Source of the DNA: Chara braunii
Taxonomy: Eukaryota; Streptophyta; Charophyceae; Charales; Characeae
DNA: 21,386 nt
Direction of reading: 5' to 3'
Assembly: GCA_003427395.1 (NCBI GenBank)
Contig: BFEA01000109.1
Location: 487,421 to 508,806 of the forward strand
In this document: positions 8,647-19,097 of the stretch, piece after piece
Layout of the letters: the number at the start of each line of letters is the position of its first letter
Position numbering within the stretch: the stretch's first letter is position 1
The notes under the pieces: generated by a model
What the model was told of the DNA's origin: nothing
What the model saw: only the letters and a program-made list of their open reading frames with translations
The model's database searches: none
Position numbers and translations under genes: made by a program

Positions 8647-9091
8647 CAGATTCGTCACCGCTAATCAGTCCCCGATATCAGAGAAACCGGAACTAGTATC
8701 CTCCCTTGCTCAATTTTGTTAAGACATGAGCGAGACACCTGTTTCTAACTCCCGCTATCTCCTTCTTTACGTCCTCACCGCGCACCATTTCTCCTTTCTA
8801 TGTTTTATCTTGCTAATCTAAAGTTAAACTAACACAACCACTCAATTCGCCCAGCCTGAAAACCCTGATCTATTATCTTCTAGCGCCCGTTTCCGTTAAA
8901 GAACGGACATTCTTGCACTTTCGTGCTCTTACCTCATCCCTCTCCCTGCCATAGCTCCGCGCTCTAACTTTCTCTATTAACTCTAACTTTACTAACTAAT
9001 CAGCCAAACTAACCTTGCAATGCGAATCGCTCGGGGCCATAACCCCAAAAACACGTCCTCCCTCGCTCAATTCCGGTAAGAATCGAGCGAG
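8647..9091 (+). repeat. Diverged direct repeat with CTCGCTC/GAGCGAG hairpins
   Basis: A 37-bp segment at 8698-8734 recurs at 9055-9091 (CTCCCTYGCTCAATT ... GAGCGAG), about 357 bp apart. Each copy folds: 8705-8711 with 8728-8734 (one G·T pair), and 9062-9068 with 9085-9091 (perfect). The sequence between is T/C-rich with no gene seen. Confidence 0.55.
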
Positions 9092-9627
9092 TTGTGTTTT
9101 TTCCAGTGTGTGCGGCTTGCTCTCTGCCATCTTCGTTTGCGCCCCACACTCACCCAGCGGCCCCCCTAGTCCAGGTTCACTTCTTCTTACTTCGCCTCTT
9201 CCCTCACAACCCTTCACCCTCCTCTTTCGCCTTCACCAGGCCAGCGCAACTTTCGATAGTGCAGCATACCGGTTCTGGTTCGCTCTTCCATTTTTGCCAC
9301 TCCGTCGGCCTCGTCCTCTCCTTCTTCCGCACCTCCAGCTGCGAATGGATCAGGCGAATCGCGTCCGGATGCATCCCCCTTTTCTTCCCTTACCTCCTTC
9401 GCTCATTACCAACGCCGCTGCTTCGCCTCACGGTCCTGGCGCCCGTTGCCTTCGCTACTCTACTTCAGCGCCCGTCCTGCGTCTCCCCTTCCTGCTGCCC
9501 GTCACTCCCCAACGCCCGCTGCTGCCTAGCGCTGCCCGGTCGGACCAACCGCCCTGGCTTACACTCGTCACCCTTTACCTCTTTGCTATCCCGAGTGAAA
9601 CTTCGGAGGAAACCCACTGCGGCTCAT
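9092..9627 (+). other. Pyrimidine-rich stretch open in several plus-strand frames
   Basis: The plus strand is C/T-rich, so long open frames overlap in all three plus frames (for example 9015-9629 and 9094-9687, and a third from about 9262 to 9529). None shows a known domain. The third frame gives a Ser/Pro/Ala-rich sequence. Base composition explains the openness, so I do not call a gene. It could be a decayed gag leader or a purine-rich minus-strand transcript. Confidence 0.4.
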
Positions 9628-9653
9628 AGAGGGAGGGGATCGGAGGGGAGGAA
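9628..9653 (+). other. Polypurine run
   Basis: Twenty-four of 26 bases are A/G (interrupted by TC at 9640-9641), followed by ATAGTG. It has the look of a retroelement polypurine tract, but the sequence after it is not one of the long repeats, so I treat it as composition only. Confidence 0.3.
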
Positions 9654-11100
9654 TAGTGACTGGCTCATCGAAGAAGCCCGGTTTTGATGCTACTGGCTGA
9701 CCCTCTGGCCGGTATCGCCCACCTGCTGCCGCAGATATCGCACCTGCTGGTGGGTGCAGCTCCCGCATGTCCCTCCTCGTTGGAGGCTTAAGCTCGGATG
9801 TGGCTGCTACGGGGTTCCCCGTAATACTATAATGACAGCAAAAACCACTTGAAAGGTCGTCCTTTCCAAATCCGACAGGTTGGGCTTCAAGTATTAACCT
9901 TTTAGTTAAAAAAATCACGTCTCACATGTCGGCTCAATCAACCCCTCTATGGATGGCACCGCAGAGCGCGACTCATGCACAACCGTTACAGTCGTATTGA
10001 CTTTGCAATAGGGGAGGGGCCGAGGGTCTGCTTCCAGCCTAAGCATGGGCCCAGGCGAGGCGGGCCACGGTATGGATCTTGGTGAAAAACCTTGGAGCCG
10101 AAGTGGAGAAGGGTCTCACGTCCACGGCTTGGCGTTTCGAACCACTGTACCCGGGCATGGAGGGGAGTCCCGCAGGCATACTCACACCCACCCCTTTCAC
10201 CATGGATCGCGAGGGGAAAGGGGGAAACGGACGGTGCCCTTGCAAAACATCCCTGCCACTCAAGTTTCTTCCGGCTCGTGGGCTAATCACCCGCCGGCAC
10301 GCATGCACATTGAACCCCTTTGATCGTGTTTCAAGTCAGCGGAATAGACGACTCCCGCCAACATCCCAACCTCACCTGAACCCATAGGTCAATCAAAAAA
10401 GAGAAACACGTGCTCAACGCCTTCGATCGATGACGACCTTCAGATCCAGTGTCCCGTCTAAGTCAAGAAACGTCGAAGTAAAATAATACCAACACAACAA
10501 TAAATAATAAAAAAATAGTTAGAACTTTTAATCGTCAGAAGATGATGATGAGGAAAAAGAAACTGCTAATACTGTTTTGATGCCGCCTACGGTAAACCAA
10601 GGGGGATAGCCCCGTTGGTCCCTCAACCCTTCGGTCCCTTCGCGCTACTCTTGATATTCCCGCCTCGTCGCCGCTCGGTCTCGATTCCTGAACCTCTTTG
10701 ATGAGAGTCCAACGCAGTAATCGATAATGCTAGGCCCAAGTCTTGGTCTAGCTGTGATGGACACCTAAAATAAACAAATACTGCGCGACGCGCATCCCTA
10801 CCAAAACAATCTCAACTCACATGGTAGTCGATGTCGTCCCCCACACGTACGCACAAGTTACCGACAAGTATACCAATCACGAGACAAAATCTTCTTAATC
10901 CTAGTTTCATCAGAAAAAACATTTACTCTTCAATCATCAAGTAGAAATAAATAATAAAAAAATTGACGCGCGCCTCCAACGCTGCGCACCCACACACTCT
11001 CTACTCTAGTCAACCATCTAGTCAACGTAAACCACAAACGCAGCCGCGCCTCGCACGGTATACTTAAACTTTAAACTAAACCTATTTTTTGTTGCTTGCA
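9654..11100. other. Interior of the repeat-bounded block, no gene seen
   Basis: It holds a near-perfect palindrome, TACGGGG-tt-CCCCGTA (9808-9823), and a repeated CACCTGCTG near 9729 and 9747. A GGGG/CCCC mini-hairpin lies near 10602-10614, and CCAAG-t-CTTGG near 10736. Open frames around 10039-10387 overlap on both strands and show no known protein. Confidence 0.45.
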
Positions 11101-11109
11101 AAAACCAGG

Positions 11110-11135
11110 GCGGATACCCTTATAAGGGTATTCGC
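11110..11135. repeat. 26-nt palindrome centred on TTATAA
   Basis: ATACCCTTATAAGGGTAT (11114-11131) is a perfect 18-bp palindrome. It extends to 26 nt with one G·T and three further pairs. It could be a dyad protein site or extrude as a cruciform. Confidence 0.7.
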
Positions 11136-11300
11136 ACCGACAGCTTACCGGACCGTATTAAGAGACCTTCCCGTCGCTTCGCCAAATCGAATAGTTATAA
11201 ATCCATCCAAAACTCCAAATGCTGACGAGAAAGGAACCAATCCGATCGAATAGACTCAGGTTGTAGGCCTCCAACAATCCAAGTCCTTACAACTGTATGC

Positions 11301-11895
11301 TGTCAGGGTTCCAACCTGGGTCTCCATTGTTCTGACACTACGATGCCGGTGTATTAGGCATCCGTACTACAGTATAAGTTTCAACGGCCCTCTCATCTGT
11401 CGTCCCCTCTTTGTCCTAGACAAACGCCGACTTCTTGTTAAATGTCTCTAGTTTCTACCCTGCAAGCAGGGTCAAAATCAGGGACGCGGGCCCTAACCGA
11501 GACCTATGAAGGCATCCTTGCCCCCCTCTAACAATTCTCGCAATCAAACATATAGATATACACAATCTCATAATAGACTATTCCTGCAGTCTAGTACAGG
11601 GAGGTCAGGTCTCCATCCTGACCCACCATAGTCTGAGTGATCGTGCCAGATCCACGACTCACTGCGTTGTTATTTTAGCGGTAGTGCCCTCGCAGGTTGT
11701 ATCACGATAAACTTTTTCCTGATAAGCATTCAATCAGGACTTAAAAAGACTTGATTCTTATCCCACGCCTTACCGCAGGAGTAAAACCCTCCTAGGTGGT
11801 CAAACCCCTTTAAGTCCTTACTCCCTTGGCAAGACGTGGGCCCGTTGTTCAGGTTACGCTGATCAGCAGCCGACACTAGGGGTTGCGCCCTAGTG
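11301..11895. repeat. Hairpin-dense segment
   Basis: Perfect short inverted repeats include TGTCAG/CTGACA (11301-11306, 11332-11337), GATGCC/GGCATC (11342-11347, 11357-11362), ACCCTGC/GCAGGGT (11457-11463, 11466-11472), GGTCAGG/CCTGACC (11603-11609, 11617-11623) and ACTAGGG/CCCTAGT (about 11875-11895). They share no loop. Some will be chance. Confidence 0.45.
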
Positions 11896-13905
11896 ATGCT
11901 AAACTTTACTGATAGCTTGGTATTCTCATAAATGCCCCAAGATTAGCACAAGTGGCTGGACGGTGTGTCGCAACAAAACAGGCCTACTGCGGGACTACGC
12001 AAAGGTCTGCCATACATGAAAGGTATTTACCAGTCCTCTGTAAGACAACACAGAGAAACACGACAACCTCTCCGCATTCACAAAACAAAATCACCGCCAG
12101 ATTCACAAGGCCGTGACCTCCCTACTTAATCAGAGCAAGAAGGTCACCTCTCAGCGACATCTCCCAAATAAATCTCTTTTGCGACCTCCAAAATTTCACC
12201 AATGGTAAAACAAAACGTGGTCCTTCTCGTCAGTCTTTATCATTCAAAATCAGTTTTCCATGCCATTAAATTTATTAACCACCTTTCATATGAAGGAGGT
12301 CTCGCTCAATAAGTCTCTCCCAGTCATCCCTTCTCTTTCTAGGATGAACTCTCATTCGACCTTTCTTTAACACATCTTCCCTCTCTGAAGATGAGTCTTC
12401 CAATAAACAAAAGACTACCTTCCCTCGTGAAGGTGTCTCAACCATAAAACAACTTAAACCGAGAAACCAACTTATGGGTCTCCACCATAAGTCAACAATA
12501 AACATTCAGCATGGTAAGCATTCGAGTGTCAAAGACTCATAAATCCCTTAGGATTCTCACATTTTTTACAAAAACAGATTGCAATCCCTCTCCATATACC
12601 CGGCCCTATCACCCGCCCGTCACGGTGGACAGATCGCACGAGTATACCTAAGAGTAGACAGTTCACATCCATTCATATTCATAAAATACGCAGTACACGG
12701 GATGTTTCTCCTACATCTCTCACACAAAACTTTCATTCATCACGACAAAATCACACATGTGAGAGTGATTGTGATCGTCATATACAAGAAGATAGTCTCA
12801 GATAAACCTTAACTCAATATATACTCAGGGGTATAATATCCCAGCTAAAAAAACAAACCAAATATGGCCTTGAATTACATATATACACATATGGTTGAAT
12901 AATCTCAACTCAAACTGACACCTATATCACACATAAATCGTGATTTCCCTGACCAGAGTTAAAACTGAAACAGTCTCCGTCAGGGCGTAATCGCTCCCTT
13001 CAAATCAAAGGAATCCAAGTAATTCAAGACATATCTAAATATCCAAAGACGCAACACAAGGCCTCTCATGCCTTGATCAATCAGAAGTTTACAGTGGCCT
13101 CGACTCAGAATGTTGTGCATATTTTCCTCTCATAAGCCATAGATTCCCCAAACTTAAATTCAAACCCACAAAACCTTTATGCATATCCTACGTACAAACA
13201 CACGGGTGAGTATACCCTTATAACTCAAGGTGGTATGGTTAAGAGGAACTCAACCTCCAAAACACAATCACCTAACTTCGAATCTTAGGGTGAGATCCTC
13301 AAGATACATGCCTAAGGGAGTCAAGTATCACAATCAAAGTCAAGTTAGTGCTCCTAATAGTATCACATCCTCACATGATCTCTCACTGCATTCAAGTCTA
13401 TATTCTAAGTCATACCCTCATCCATCTTTTGCCCTCAGTAACCCATACACGCATGAGGCTTATTCTCATGCTTTGATCGTGCTCTAGACATTCTACCCTT
13501 GAGCAGCCACAAGAGTTTGAGAGGCGCTTACCTAGTCTAAACTGAAGCTTTTTAGAATCCGACATATCTACACAAGGCATCAAAAGCACGCGCATTTATC
13601 TTCTAGCCTCATACATCATACAATCAGGTTCCTGATGACTAAAACATGGAGTTAGGTTCACACAATCGGTTAACTTGCTACCCTAACTCCCACGTCCACA
13701 TATATGCACAAGATTATGGAAGCCGCACTTTGGCAGATTATAAGGGCACCCTCTATCGGCTAGCTACTGCCCGAACCTCATCCCAATCTACCCCCTTTCA
13801 TTTGGATTATGGGAGCTCGCATAAGCATCAACGGCATTGACGATGTTGTTGAGTCCTTGACTATGAGGTAAAAACCTTTGGTCTAGGTATAGGTCATATA
13901 TCAAT
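11896..13905. other. Interior of the repeat-bounded block, no gene seen
   Basis: A/C-rich sequence. A 76-codon minus-strand frame (12275-12505) and an 85-codon plus-strand frame (13230-13487) are the longest, and neither resembles a known family. No RNA gene or clear transposon terminus was found. Confidence 0.45.
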
Positions 13906-14421
13906 TCAAAAGCGACCATACCTCAATTCTCGCGCCCTTGAAGCGGCTTCTGCTGCGGCCTCTATCATCAACAGTCCCCCGAAACACTTTTCTACCAGGA
14001 ACTTAGGCAGAATAACTCGTAATGGGGCTGAAGAAAGTGCAAACTCTTTGGCAAGCTTGACCTCTATACGGGTCTTTACCTGCTCCTCTCCCTCATGAAT
14101 TCTTTCTCTTGCCCATTTCGTTGCAACTCCCTCAGCTACCCTCAGAGGCCTTGCAAGTAGGTTACTGTGCCCGAGTGCCAACTCGACCCCATGCTTGACC
14201 CAAAATGAGGAAGATGCATACAAGGTCACCCTCGGGATCGTACAGTCCTGACCATCATCAAAACCGGGCCCAATCCAGATGAAAATACCCTTATCTATCG
14301 ATGCGCCCCACCAAGAAGAGATATATTCTCCTTCCTTGACTCGCCTTGGCAAAAAAATATCAAGGCCATCTTCTCTTTTAAAAGGTAAGGTCATATTGGG
14401 ATCTTCCTTAGCATAAGGCAT
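13906..14421 (-). CDS. Hypothetical 171-codon ORF, possible captured exon
   Basis: This is the longest open frame in the 9.9-kb interior. It encodes a mixed-composition, non-repetitive, apparently soluble protein: an acidic/basic start, a Trp/Gly-rich middle (SSWWGAS, FIWIGPGFDDGQD) and a charged, probably helical C-terminal half ending in an Ala/Glu/Arg-rich helix. The frame stays open 12 codons upstream of the ATG to about 14457. A plausible splice acceptor (T-rich, then GGGCAG) ends at 14451, and a donor-like GAG|GTATGG lies near the stop, so it may be one exon. I recognise no family. It could be a captured host gene fragment, a decayed gag-like segment, or chance. No neighbouring frame supports a longer gene. 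Confidence 0.3.
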   Translation of the reverse strand: MPYAKEDPNMTLPFKREDGLDIFLPRRVKEGEYISSWWGASIDKGIFIWIGPGFDDGQDCTIPRVTLYASSSFWVKHGVELALGHSNLLARPLRVAEGVATKWARERIHEGEEQVKTRIEVKLAKEFALSSAPLRVILPKFLVEKCFGGLLMIEAAAEAASRARELRYGRF

Positions 14422-14610
14422 CCTGAGTTGCCTTTGCTCTTGTTTGGGTTCTGCCCATCACAGAAAAACGTCCAGCATACATCTTCCGTTATTATGCTAA
14501 CAATCGCATTCTACAATTTCTTGCAACTGAAGACTTAGCTTCAAATCGTCTTTCACTAAATTTCATCATTTCCAGTGTTTACGACCACCCAGCTTAGAGG
14601 GAATAGTAAT

Positions 14611-14690
14611 GGTAATATATCAAGGTAACCGTACGTTTACAAATATCAAAAGTCCATAATCACAGTAACTTATGGAAATGATATATTACC
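14611..14690. repeat. Foldback with 12-bp perfect arms
   Basis: GGTAATATATCA (14611-14622) pairs with TGATATATTACC (14679-14690). An inner CCATAA/TTATGG pair lies at 14654-14659 and 14670-14675. The total length of 80 bp is below a typical MITE. No flanking duplication is evident. Confidence 0.5.
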
Positions 14691-16480
14691 TTAGTGACTG
14701 ACATCAACAATATTCACAAATATTGACTGCCTTATACTCAAACCACTAAGTTACCCAAAAAATACCTCATAATAATAGGCTTATACCAACGTACATACCA
14801 TATAATAGACACACTATAATCAAAACAAGATCGCTAACAAATAGCACTCTCAGTCATAATTATTGTGAGAGTACTACCCTTTACTCTCGACTTTGAAAGA
14901 AGTATACTGTGGCCAGGGGCAGTGTAATCCTTTTTAGAATGAATAGCATCTCAAACCCGAGCTCCTCTCAAGGATCAAGCCTCACTGCATCTCTCTCCGA
15001 TTTCAGCACTCTCTCCGATTTCAGCACTCGCTCCTTGCAGACCCTTGCCGACAAAGTAAACACCCTCACCATACACGCTTTGGGATGCGCTATCCCGTCC
15101 TGTGCTGGTGAACCCACTTGACGCAAAAATAGTTGGGGATTCACCCCCTACCTGTTTGTGGCATGTAGTAGTTGCTTTCCTCGTCGGCCATGGTCTGACA
15201 AGGCTCATATACTTTCCTCCTTTTCGGTAGTAGTGTAGTTATCTTATCCAGGGGATACAACAACAACACCCCACTATGGATCCGGAACATAGTTCCGGCG
15301 TAGGTCTCATTACTACTTACAAGACAAAATTATAACTTCCTCAAAACCATCTTTCAGGGGAACGATAACATAAGATTGCGACCTTCCTTAGGGTAGACCT
15401 TATACATTGGTCATTCTATGAGAAGAAACTTATCCCAGGGAAGTTGTCACTCCATTCACCTCTGAATCCGTATCAGACGTGGATTATGCGCAATGCCTCT
15501 TCCCTTCTTTGAAGAACAATCCAAACACATAAACTTAACAACCAACCATAAGTCAATAATTTGGACTTGAGACGCTCATATAAATCCTTGCAGACTAATA
15601 AGTTCAAATACATACTTCAAATACATAGCTCATGTAAATATTCCTGGCAAGGATAACTATTAAAGGACGGTAATAATCAAGCATATAGCCTCGCATAATT
15701 TAGACATTTGATAAACTTACTTACATCAACTCTGGCATATATGGATGAGTTCAACTTTTAACTCAGACAAAATGCCTTTAGAAGATAATAGTCTCAAGTC
15801 CTTGGTTCCAACCTCATAGATTCAAGTGGATGGTCCAAGCCTGGAAAGGTTCAATCGAAGGTCTAACATCAACTACAACTCATCGCCCTATCAAGGGTGA
15901 GCAAAATAGTTTTACTGTTATCCCAACTGCCTCTAGGATCAAATACCCAGTTTGTCAAAAAAGTGTCATGCAGATTTACTACTTCTCGTAATCCTCTCCA
16001 CTAAGGTCATAGCTCGCCGTTCATCGCATCTGCTTATCGTCGTGTATGCCTAATTGAAACATATCACACGGGGCAGACTTCACACTTCCATGGCTATATA
16101 AGTTGAACAACCACTTAGAACCCAGATTCTTGGATCTCAGTCTATACATATAAAAAATTTTCAGCGTCCTTATCCTAACCCTCCTTGAAGTCTCTCGACG
16201 ACTTCTAACATAATAGGATCCCTTACACATCTTTGGCCTCACTCTAAGAGCACCAAGTGACTCTCATGACCACTCAAATAACCTTTCGACCGTAATAGGT
16301 ACCTCATAGGCCTACCTATACAATGGTCACTCTTAGCCATGTTGACACCCCCTCATTTGACCTTAACCATATCAGATGTGTCGACATCGCCTAAATCCGT
16401 CAACTAACCATAAGGTCCAACGAAACTTCTCATTTTGTCTGGTTCTCACATTCCCATACCCGAATGTCGTTCCACCAGAG
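14691..16480. other. Interior of the repeat-bounded block, no gene seen
   Basis: It includes a 16-bp direct repeat (CTCTCCGATTTCAGCA twice near 14992-15024) and a perfect hairpin CCGGAAC-ata-GTTCCGG at 15282-15298. Otherwise it is A/T-rich sequence without convincing frames. Confidence 0.45.
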
Positions 16481-18001
16481 ACAACGGTAGGCAAACGTTA
16501 TCCCCGGCAACGGTGCCACCTGTCGTGCGCATGGGTCCGGCACTGCACGAAACGGGGCGGGACCCTCCCGACCGCATCACGCAGGAGTTGGTCTATTTCC
16601 TCGTCGTGAATACATAATGGAGTTTCCGCAAGCCGCTCCGCCCGAGTGCGCCAACCATACCTCTCGCGAGCCCCTACGACAGGATAGGGCATACGAGAGG
16701 CACGACTTACCTCCATCTTACAGGAGCTGTCACCTCCCTTCAGTGGGCGTATCCCCGTTGAGCTACCAGTCCACTGGACGAAAGCTAATCAGCTGCAATC
16801 GCAGAGGTGGACCAACCGATGACATTTCTCGTTCGTTGTAGCATAGGGGGTACGTGTGGCTTCACGCTTCTATCGGACCCGCACGCGAACCGACGCCTTG
16901 GGGCCTAAGGTCCCAAGTGCAACTCGTCGTCGGTCGACTATGACGCATCCCACACACCACTCGTACACCACTCTAAAGAACATAAAAATAAAAACACACA
17001 TACATACACATACATGATACATATATAGAACGATAGAGGACAAACAATGAGACAACACTCCTAGTCCCTTAGTAGCCATCTCATAACTTTCCGATGCGGA
17101 AATCGAATAGGCGTCGCGCGCGGGACTTAGTCTAAAACCGCGCGGGCGCAGGACTAATCTCATATCGACTCGCAATGCAACCATACGCAAGCAGTCGCAA
17201 TGATGGTGTACTATGTAGTACCCATACTCATGCGGTCCTCGTTAATCTCGAGGGTTGCATTTGACACTCAAGAGTCGGCTGACACGCGCCTTGAGGGACT
17301 GATCTCTCGACGCTGGACAACCGCCAAGTGCAGTTAAAAATGTAAACAGGTTCATACCTGTGGTGACAATCGTCTCTTATCGCCTGGAGACCAGTTCTAT
17401 CATCCAGGGTCTGGAAAGAAATCAAGGGGTTTGACTTTGACGGCTGCCACGGACTACAACGTCCAACCATAGAAACTCCGAAAGAGCAAAGGCTAAAAGG
17501 GGATGTCCCTTTTCTCTCGGAAACATAGTCTGTTTAACCCTCACGCGTTGTCACAGCAAGTCACACGAAACACTCAAGATATATATATATATACAGGGTT
17601 ATTAATATAGGACGATCACTTCTCACAGTCACAGTGAAACTCCTCTCAACTATATATGTATGTAAGCGCAGACAGTCAAATCCAAAGTCCGAATCACCAA
17701 ATATACCTGCAATCACATCAAAGATTTAACCAAAAAATTCATGCATTACACGGGGTCAACTTCACTCAGTTTCTGCACTCGCACTCCTTGCTTTAAGTCA
17801 TACAAGCCTCACTCTTTGTGCAACTCCTCAAAATAAAATACTCAGTACTTTTCTTTAAATGACCATTCAAATAAAGTGTGGGCGAAAACACAACAAAATA
17901 ATTTAAATCACAAGGCTAAAACCTTTAGGTTGAGTGGGAAGAGTGGATTGGTCGTAAAGCGATGAATTGGCAACCGACTTGTTATCACATATAACAGAAG
18001 A
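16481..18001. other. Interior of the repeat-bounded block, GC-richer left part, no gene seen
   Basis: Bases 16481-16900 and 17085-17200 are GC-rich with several CG-rich clusters. CA/TA-rich tracts lie at 16985-17025, and an (AT)n run lies at 17579-17593. Open frames overlap on both strands and match nothing I know. Confidence 0.45.
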
Positions 18002-18018
18002 TGATCCTTGTAGGATCA
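18002..18018. repeat. Perfect 7-bp hairpin TGATCCT/AGGATCA
   Basis: A 7-bp perfect inverted repeat with a 3-nt loop, about 200 bp from the TATA-like motif at 18221-18230. Function unknown. Confidence 0.5.
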
Positions 18019-18220
18019 AGCTGAATCTAGTCCTGATTTCGAATCAAATGTTCAAGAGGACATGTAACACAAGATAGATCAATCCCAAGCTAAATCTATG
18101 AATCCAAATCGAAAGTAATCTCCATATCATGCTTTTACCAAGAATCATTCTACTTAACTAATCTTGAGTCCACCTCTAAGTCAGTGTCCAATGAAAAGGT
18201 AAACTCCTTGACAGAATCTC

Positions 18221-18230
18221 TTTTATATAG
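18221..18230 (-). promoter_or_regulatory. TATA-box-like motif on the minus strand
   Basis: Minus-strand reading gives CTATATAAAA, a good match to plant TATA boxes, right beside the tandem array at 18254-18800. If real, transcription would run leftward into the 9.9-kb interior with the arrays upstream of the promoter, as in a U3 region. No initiator or transcript evidence is available. Confidence 0.35.
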
Positions 18231-18253
18231 AGCGGATTGTCACAACATAATTT

Positions 18254-18800
18254 AACTCCTCTAAACTAAGAAAATTTTGGCAGCGCTTCCCGTAGAAAAA
18301 GTGTCTTCGCCGAATTTATACTGCTCCAAAAATCAAACTTCAATTATGGAAAGTCAAATTTTATATAACTCCCTGAATTAGTAAAAATTTGGGTGGTATC
18401 TCCTTTAGAAAGGTGGACTTCCCAAATTTATACTAAGTCAGATAAAAAATCAGAGGTTAGACTTGAGTTCAACTTTAAGACAAAGCTTAACTGACCCCTT
18501 AGATTTGTAGAAGTTTCGGCAGCGCTTCCCGTAGAAAAAGTAATATTCCAAGATTGATACAAAGCTAAGTTCTGAATCTAAAATGACTTTGACTTCTCAA
18601 GGTCTAATTTTGTCTAACTCCCTGAATTAGCAAAAATTTGGGCAGCACTCCCCTTAGAACAGGAGGTTTTTCAAATTATTACAAGCCAAAAAGTCGGAAA
18701 AAATTGAACCATTGAAACAAACAAAATATAACTAACTCCTTTGTTTTGTAGAAATTTCTGCAGCGCTTCCCGTAGAGAAAGTGGCTTACCAAGATTTATA
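18254..18800 (+). repeat. ~118-bp tandem unit array, right copy (5 units)
   Basis: Units begin near 18254, 18367, 18489, 18616 and 18734 (spacing 113-127). Each has an AACTCC-type start, a GGCAGCGCTTCCCGTAGA-type core (GGTGGTATCTCCTTTAGA in the second) and a CCAAGATTTATAC-type end. The second unit folds well: AAATTTGGG (18385-18393) with CCCAAATTT (18421-18429), inner CCTTT (18402-18406) with AAAGG (18409-18413). The fourth pairs AATTTG (18635-18640) with CAAATT (18672-18677). The first two units have no counterpart at the left repeat. Confidence 0.8.
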
Positions 18801-19097
18801 CAAAGACCAAATATAATAATAAAAATCCCAGAAAATACAGAAATTGACCTAAGTAAAAAAAAAATTAGCTCAGAAAATGCAGAAATTGCAACTACCTCCT
18901 ATGGCTCTAGCACGTGGAGAGCAACTAAAGCAACTACGTATCAACTGAAACTCAGACTAAACAGTACTCGCACTCAGTCACTTGCAAGTGAAACCACAAA
19001 GGTAAGTACTCTCATCATCCCTAAGTCAATTTATCAAACAATAGTTCACAGTCTCTCAATGATTTATCCCTTTATACCCAACTTATACAGGGCATAA

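Noticed and set aside
8672-8685. ATATCAGAG as a primer-binding site after the left repeat
   Set aside because: It lacks the 5' TGG needed to match a tRNA 3' end and lies about 28 bases past the end of shared homology.
12275-12505. 76-codon minus-strand ORF
   Set aside because: Short, with no recognisable family and no supporting neighbours.
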